Assembly: GCF_022458985.1 (NCBI RefSeq)
Contig: NC_061783.1
Location: 11,956,913-12,020,912, forward strand
DNA length: 64,000 nucleotides
Direction of reading: 5' to 3'
Source of the DNA: Mugil cephalus
Lineage: Eukaryota; Chordata; Actinopteri; Mugiliformes; Mugilidae
The translations under genes were made by a program, and so were the position numbers. Of this stretch, positions 59,801 to 64,000 are shown in pieces. Within the stretch, counting starts at the first letter, position 1. Each line of letters starts with the position of its first letter. A model generated the notes under the pieces. That model was given only the letters and a program-made list of their open reading frames with translations. It had not been told where the DNA came from and made no database searches.

Positions 59801-62576
59801 GTATTGTTTTGCCAGGCTATGTGTTACACTGTTGGACATTTTCATTCAGCACCTTAAAGTGGTTTGAGCACTGCCATCGGAAACAACAACACTGACCCCT
59901 TTCTGATGGATTCATTTTTAACAAACATCCTGCTAGCTGAGTTTTCCAGTTTCCATTCATCGCCCTAGTGAAACAAGACTGTTCAGAGAAGATGCAGCAA
60001 TATTTTCTGCTTCTGGTGTAATTTCTCCACAAGCTGTCAGGGAATCTGGCAAGAAAACTATAATCTATTATAAATGGAATAAATTATATATGTAATATAT
60101 ATATAATAATTATGAAAAATAAAATAAAATAAACTTATCAACAGCTTTTAGGTTTTCACAATTTTCCAGGTGTTCTACTGGAGCAACAAATGCCTAAAAC
60201 GCATACAAACTTTGTATATTAACTTTATACATCTACATATTAATGTTATTCATAGCTCTACTCAGAACAGAGGGCTAGAATGTGTCTATGGTAGGGGTGG
60301 GAAAAGATATTGATATATATCGCGACGGATTAATCTTGTTTTTTGACTCAATTACAACTTGTATTTTAAGTTGCATTTAAAATTTCCCTGTAGAATATCT
60401 GTAGATATCACAATATCATAATATTGCACTAATGTATTGTATCGTGACTTAAATATCGTGATATATATCATATTAGGATATGATATGTATCGTGACACGA
60501 TATGTATCGTGACACGATACGTACGATACGTATCCTTGCCAATATCCAGCCTTAGTCTATGGTGTGAACAGCCAGGCCAACGCCCAGGCCCAGAATTAGA
60601 GGATCACAACGCTTCACAAAGTGTTTTTACTTCCTGTGCGTCCCTTTTGACCCTTTTACAGCTCACGCACGGTATCTACTTACCACCAGCCCCAGCACCA
60701 ATGTGCGGACCCGTTCGCCAATCTCAGGCGAGATGTCGTTTCCGAACTGCTGTAGAGTTGTGAGGAAGCGCTTGAGCTTGCTCAGCTGCCGGGCGCCACA
60801 GGCCGGCGGCAGCTGCTGGTTGGCTAGAGAAGATGACGAGGACGAGCTGGGTCCATTGCTGTAGCCGTTCGGAGGAGATGGAGCGCCATTGAGCGCTGTT
60901 GGGGAGTGACTGCTGCCATTGGTTACTGCGCAAGACAGGGGTAAAAAAACAGAAGCAAAGTAAGAAACATTTCTATGTAAATAGGTAAAAAATACCCTAA
61001 AATCCTGCAAAAAAAAAGCTTTTTGGGAAAGACACAACAGGTCCACCTCATGCAGACTTAACCACTGGTTTGAAATGGTGTACAGTCCCCTGAAACCCTT
61101 CACAATCCTCGACATTTGTTTCCAATCAGCGCGGCTTGTTTGATCCTTTGTGGCATCCTCCCATAAAAACCATACTTCTGTATTTGGAGACATGTTGTCT
61201 TTCCCCACCTCCTTCGCCCTTTGCCTACTTTGCTGCAGTCTAAACAAGCGGTGACAGTGGGACCCCCCGTCGCGCCGGAGCACGGGAGCAGTGTGTGTCT
61301 ATGTGCGCGTTGGGGGAGTTGGCGCACAAAGAGATACGAGGCGGCGTAAAGCGCTCTCTCTAATGAGATTAGGTTTTGACTAGCGATCCACTCACTCCCC
61401 CCCCCCCACCTGGCCGCCGTCCAAAGCCGCCACTGTAAAGAGAGGAGAGAGACGAGATACTCAAACTGCATCTGGTAACAATTACGTCGGATGGAAATCA
61501 AAGCATACTGCTTTGTTAAAACCTTCGGAATGTGTAATGAGAGAGCCGGGCCTTTCCTCCCTCATTGCACGGAAGCTCCGACGTTAATTGTGGAGTGTGA
61601 GCGTTTGCAGCACAGAAAGAGAGAGAGTAGGAGAGAAGCATATACAGGGAGAGAGTAAATACCAGAAATGAAGATAGAGAGTATGTGATTGAAAAAGTAG
61701 AAAATAATGCCTCTGCAGCAAAGAAGCTGCACTACCAACGCGCTGTTGAGTGCTCTGAGCATTTCAAACCGCAGGGCCTCTGATTCTTTGATTCTAGTGC
61801 TCTTCATGCAAGTAGTTAAGTATGCACTTCTGAGCGAATACTAGGGTGTAATTTGCTCGTCACAAGCTATGTGCACGTCATGGCAACGCTCCAACAGTTT
61901 GTGAGTGCGGGGCGTTAATGAACTTGTTGGGGGAGTTGTTGGGTATGAGTGCAATTTGGAAAGGCTCAATGCAACTTGTTAAGAAGGCCTTGTGATGCTG
62001 ATGGGGCCCCTTTCAGGTTTTATTGGCATATCGCGACCGTCTTCCCATCTGGGATTCTGTCTGCTCTGTTTAGCGTGGGTGTAATGTTCCTAATGTCCTG
62101 TGCATGTTTCTTGTGTGTGTGTGTGTTGAAAGGTGAAATGATACTTAGCATGGTGGGATGTACAGATGTCGATTTAGGGTCATTGTATCATATGCAGATG
62201 CAAATACTTGTTGGCATTTTAAAAAAATAAATAGCAATTTCTGGTTTTATATTCACAACCTTCCATTCACGCTATATTTTGCGATATAAGATATTAACAA
62301 AAAGACTCACTCCATTATTATTATTATTATTAGTCTATTATTAATGTGCAGTCCTCAACAGGTGACGTAATCTAGTTTGGATTCTTTCATTCACTTTGCA
62401 GCACAGAGTTAGAAGTTCGAGGTGGAAGCTTGACTCACGTGTGGTGGGCGTGTACGAGCTGTTGCGGGGTGCTCCTTGCGTACTGGGTGGGGGTGGCATG
62501 GTAGGGGGGGTCAACCTGGACTGTGTCTTGACGTCCGCAGGTGAGTCGGGCATGGTGGAGCGCTTCCCAGTGCGAT
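44174..62576 (-). CDS. runx1t1: RUNX1T1 (ETO/MTG8) transcriptional co-repressor, all but the first coding exon
   Basis: Nuclear co-repressor scaffold of the ETO/MTG family, binding HDAC/NCoR complexes and E-proteins; its gene is the t(8;21) fusion partner of RUNX1 in leukaemia. Minus-strand coding exons: 62439-62576, 60684-60925, 57231-57320, 53569-53750, 49937-50199, 49198-49286, 48327-48522, 47739-47807, 45270-45460, 44174-44494. All junctions are GT-AG and in frame. The first listed exon opens with codon phase 1 ([13 protein letters not shown]...), so an upstream exon lies beyond base 64000 or is an unrecognised small exon; the ATG at 62553 could also start translation and would give 585 residues. 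Domains in order: Pro-rich leader, NHR1/TAFH, Pro/Ser/Thr region, NHR2, NHR3, NHR4/MYND, Pro/Ser/Thr tail ending TPR. The ending TPPAATPRS...TPR and the position beside otud6b-lrrc69 select RUNX1T1 over CBFA2T2/T3. Confidence 0.95.
44760..45269 (-). other. runx1t1 intron before the MYND exon
   Basis: Intronic, nothing further recognised. The donor is GAG|GTAGGG at the 45270 exon edge. Confidence 0.5.
45270..45460 (-). CDS. runx1t1: runx1t1 NHR3 exon
   Basis: Encodes [10 protein letters not shown]...[15 protein letters not shown]...[22 protein letters not shown], a long charged helix (NHR3) that leads directly into the MYND exon. Acceptor TTTCCAG and donor GTAGGG are both good. Confidence 0.95.
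46200..47070. promoter_or_regulatory. Candidate intronic enhancer with POU octamer
   Basis: Within the runx1t1 intron 45461-47738. ATGCAAAT at 46277-46284 is a perfect POU octamer, next to TGACTAATTG and several TTTAAAT/AATTATGC words. There is no ORF and no simple repeat. Enhancer function is inferred only from motif clustering. Confidence 0.3.
47739..47807 (-). CDS. runx1t1: runx1t1 short linker exon
   Basis: 22 codons, [20 protein letters not shown] plus KA, bridging NHR2 and NHR3. This identical-size linker is typical of RUNX1T1. Confidence 0.93.
48056..48118 (+). mobile_element. Possible LINE reverse-transcriptase scrap
   Basis: One plus frame reads [16 protein letters not shown], resembling the GPxTxPCGTP phrase often found in fish LINE ORFs. 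Only about 15 codons support it and a stop follows soon after. It sits in a runx1t1 intron. Confidence 0.3.
48327..48522 (-). CDS. runx1t1: runx1t1 NHR2 oligomerisation exon
   Basis: [20 protein letters not shown] and [20 protein letters not shown] form the NHR2 helix that drives ETO tetramer formation. The following [20 protein letters not shown] is a variable Ser/Gln-rich linker that differs from the mammalian sequence. Confidence 0.95.
49198..50199 (-). CDS. runx1t1: runx1t1 Pro/Ser/Thr-region exon and pre-NHR2 exon
   Basis: Two exons, 49937-50199 and 49198-49286. The first encodes TKENGFERD...[52 protein letters not shown] and ends ...RARPIG. The second encodes [18 protein letters not shown] and [11 protein letters not shown], which opens NHR2. 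[12 protein letters not shown] carries the conserved nuclear-localisation-type basic patch of the family. Confidence 0.94.
50200..53568 (-). other. runx1t1 intron with CA/GT repeats
   Basis: 3.4 kb intron. It contains a GT microsatellite at 50817-50846, several CA-rich stretches (51822-51850), an A tract near 52281 and a T tract near 52987. Overlapping open frames at 50637-52162 are repeat-driven and not genes. Confidence 0.5.
50817..50846. repeat. (GT)n microsatellite
   Basis: About 15 GT units in a runx1t1 intron. Confidence 0.9.
53569..53750 (-). CDS. runx1t1: runx1t1 exon completing the TAFH domain
   Basis: Encodes [20 protein letters not shown], then [16 protein letters not shown] and [18 protein letters not shown]. 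It ends NHR1 and includes the basic GKRRTP stretch. Confidence 0.95.
53751..57230 (-). promoter_or_regulatory. runx1t1 intron with a candidate enhancer
   Basis: At 54890-55010, ATTAATTAGAGGTCACCCTAATTGCC combines homeodomain TAATTA words with an AGGTCA nuclear-receptor half site (motif parts at about 54921-54945). Long open frames at 55513-56431 are purine-rich shadows. A GCC/CCG run lies at 56490-56520. The remainder has nothing recognised. Confidence 0.25.
57231..57320 (-). CDS. runx1t1: runx1t1 TAFH middle exon
   Basis: 30 codons: [20 protein letters not shown] followed by [10 protein letters not shown], the centre of the TAFH/NHR1 fold that contacts E-protein activation domains. The sequence appears unchanged from mammals. 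Confidence 0.96.
58862..58888. repeat. (CA)n microsatellite followed by GA
   Basis: About 13 CA units running directly into a short GA tract. Confidence 0.9.
59294..59317. repeat. (TTGTG)n repeat
   Basis: About four to five tandem TTGTG/TGTGT units in a runx1t1 intron. Confidence 0.8.
60292..60554. mobile_element. hAT-type MITE with perfect 8-bp target duplication
   Basis: Bounded by the direct repeat GTCTATGG at 60284-60291 and 60555-60562. The ends are TAGGGGTGGG on the left and CCAGCCTTA on the right, imperfect inverted repeats. The TAGGGGTGGG start and ATATCG-rich body resemble a common teleost hAT-like MITE. The body holds two exact 17-bp tandem units ATATGTATCGTGACACG (60483-60499, 60500-60516). 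No ORF. Confidence 0.7.
60684..60925 (-). CDS. runx1t1: runx1t1 Ser/Pro linker and start of TAFH
   Basis: Encodes [20 protein letters not shown], a seven-serine run, then [20 protein letters not shown] and [22 protein letters not shown]. The serine run and PPACGAR are RUNX1T1 signatures. Donor GTG|GTAAGT. Confidence 0.95.
60926..62438 (-). other. runx1t1 intron
   Basis: 1.5 kb with nothing coding. It contains a C run near 61399 and an (ATT)n tract at 62314-62332. Overlapping open frames at 61100-61500 lack family resemblance. Confidence 0.5.
62439..62576 (-). CDS. runx1t1: runx1t1 N-terminal proline-rich exon
   Basis: Encodes [40 protein letters not shown] and SYTPTT. The acceptor CTTCAG at 62577 shows that the known RUNX1T1 isoforms joining a further 5' exon are kept. 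The internal ATG (62551-62553) is in a usable context. Confidence 0.93.
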
Positions 62577-64000
62577 CTGAAGCGAGAGAAGAAAAGGTTT
62601 TAATTTAGGCAGCAGGGTTTCATTTGATAGCGAAATGTGCGAGCGGAGCTCCAGATTTAGAAGCAGACCACATAATATGCAAGTGGCACATGCCTAGTGT
62701 CGTGCCACAGTGACACTGACGCACGTGCTCTGACTGCCAAATGAGGAATGAGAGGGAGATGGGAGAGACTCGCAGACAGACACCTGAGAGAGGAGCTGCA
62801 GCGAGTCCAGGTCTCATTCCACCACCATCTGTGCCTCCCTGCAGCCCGCTGTACAAAATGGCAACACCACCCCCACACATCCCCCAACCCCAGCTAATGA
62901 CTGCAGTGCTCATTACACTCAAACTAATACACATCCTTTCACGCCGCCTTAAAGCACGGTATCTCTGGAAACTAAATTCACATCTGCTCAGGACGGGAGA
63001 CGACCAACCTGTGTGATAAAACAGACGCGTTATGCGAGAAATCTGCGCGGATTATGGAAACATTTTCTCCCTGCGACACGCCTGTTTTCGCCTGCTTTGT
63101 GCTCGACAGATAGCCGCGTCAAATGTGCGGGAGCAGCGGCGAGGCGTTATCAGAGTCAGCGGTGTGAGGGCCGGGCCCGTGTGAGGGGGACTTCTCCCAG
63201 CACAAGCAGTAACAAGCCTATCAAAGAGTCAACAGGCTGTTATCAAATGTGTCCGTGCCCTATTGTGGGAAGGTGATTTAAAAAAAAATAATAATAATAA
63301 AGTGAAGACAGACGGAAGGGTGGAGGCACAAAAGACAAAGGAGAGAAAGGAAGAGCTGCAAGGGAAGTTAAAGTTTTATCTATGACATTAGGAACTTTCT
63401 GGAATCAGTGATTTGATGCATGTGCTCCAAAGCAAACACATTCTGTAAGTCAGAGCGGTGAGGCCCCCTACCTGCTAAATGTGTTCTACATTAAACTTGG
63501 CCTAGTTCTAGTTTGCATTCAGTACTAAGCTAGCTCTTTTCCCTTAACTAAAATATGTTGGATTCGCGTTAATGTGTATTTACACATTAAAGGACCCCCT
63601 GTTGAAGACCTATGCTTCAGACCTTTAAATGAAACAGTCCTATATTTTACATGTTTGTTCGAGTGTGTAAATTCTCTTCTCTGCAAAACGTTTGTGTTGG
63701 TCTGCCCCGGATCCACAGTGCCATAGTTTTGGCAGAATGAAAGAGGAATACTGACGTGAGAGAGCCAGGATAGTCTAAGCCTGTTAGCGAGGCCCCAGCC
63801 TCAATGCCTCTCTGCAGCCGAGGTGCACCGTGACTAAGTATTTTAGTCATGCTGGCTTGGCTTTAGCAGGCGGGCAAGTGAGAGATGGAGATGTCAGTGA
63901 AATTCGAAATAGCGCTCCGCGAGTCCACTTCCGGTTCAGGCGTCTTCTGTTACTTTTTTTGTTTTTTTTTTTACACACACGTTGACCCTTCGAGAATTAA
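62577..64000 (-). other. 5' intron of runx1t1 to the window edge
   Basis: No exon matching the known 5' RUNX1T1 coding exons was recognised, nor any other gene. It holds an ATA/poly-A stretch at 63279-63299 and a T run at 63951-63972. Confidence 0.4.

Larger units (their letters stand above)
57321..60683 (-). other. runx1t1 intron with microsatellites and a hAT MITE
   Basis: 3.4 kb. It contains a CA microsatellite at 58862-58888, a TCC-rich block at 59033-59069, a TTGTG repeat at 59294-59317 and the MITE at 60292-60554. Homeodomain-like words (TTTAATTTG, GTAATTACA, TTAGCTAAATAAATAAATAAG) cluster at 59450-59560. No gene seen. Confidence 0.5.

Overview
This is a window of animal nuclear DNA, almost certainly from a teleost fish. 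Five protein-coding genes are split into short exons with GT-AG introns. The repeats are those of fish genomes: a V-SINE-like fragment, an RTE/Rex3-like tail ending in GATGG, small hAT-type elements and many CA/GA microsatellites. All gene models below were built by hand from splice sites, reading-frame continuity and remembered protein families; no alignment was run.

Layout. About 600-3400 (minus) is the 5' part of kat2b (PCAF acetyltransferase): seven coding exons carrying the PCAF N-terminal domain, with the catalytic and bromodomain exons beyond the left edge. About 3960-10950 (minus) is the whole of rab5a, five coding exons plus a non-coding first exon in a CpG-rich promoter. 12235-14937 (plus) is the whole of otud6b, an OTU deubiquitinase with eight coding exons. 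15474-17963 (plus) is the whole of lrrc69, a leucine-rich repeat protein with eight coding exons. About 18.0-40.1 kb has no gene I can support; it holds AT-rich, enhancer-like stretches, a few CTCF-like motifs and transposon relics. About 40.1-64.0 kb (minus) is runx1t1 (ETO/MTG8): ten coding exons covering NHR1/TAFH, NHR2, NHR3 and the MYND finger, with a probable 4 kb 3' UTR. Its first coding exon lies beyond the right edge, unless translation starts at the in-window ATG at 62553.

The window joins two blocks that are separate in human. rab5a-kat2b matches human 3p24 (there with PP2D1 between them). otud6b-lrrc69-runx1t1 matches human 8q21, in the same order and orientation but without SLC26A7. 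The join lies between about 10.95 and 12.2 kb. The genes do not form one pathway: kat2b and runx1t1 act on chromatin and transcription, rab5a on early endosomes, otud6b on ubiquitin, and lrrc69 is uncharacterised.

I found no undescribed multi-gene system. The most useful leads are a GC-AG intron in rab5a, a complete 263-bp hAT-type MITE with a perfect 8-bp target duplication inside runx1t1, a MITE at the left edge whose inverted repeats are themselves built of about 20-bp tandem units, a very tight rab5a-to-kat2b junction, and the synteny join.
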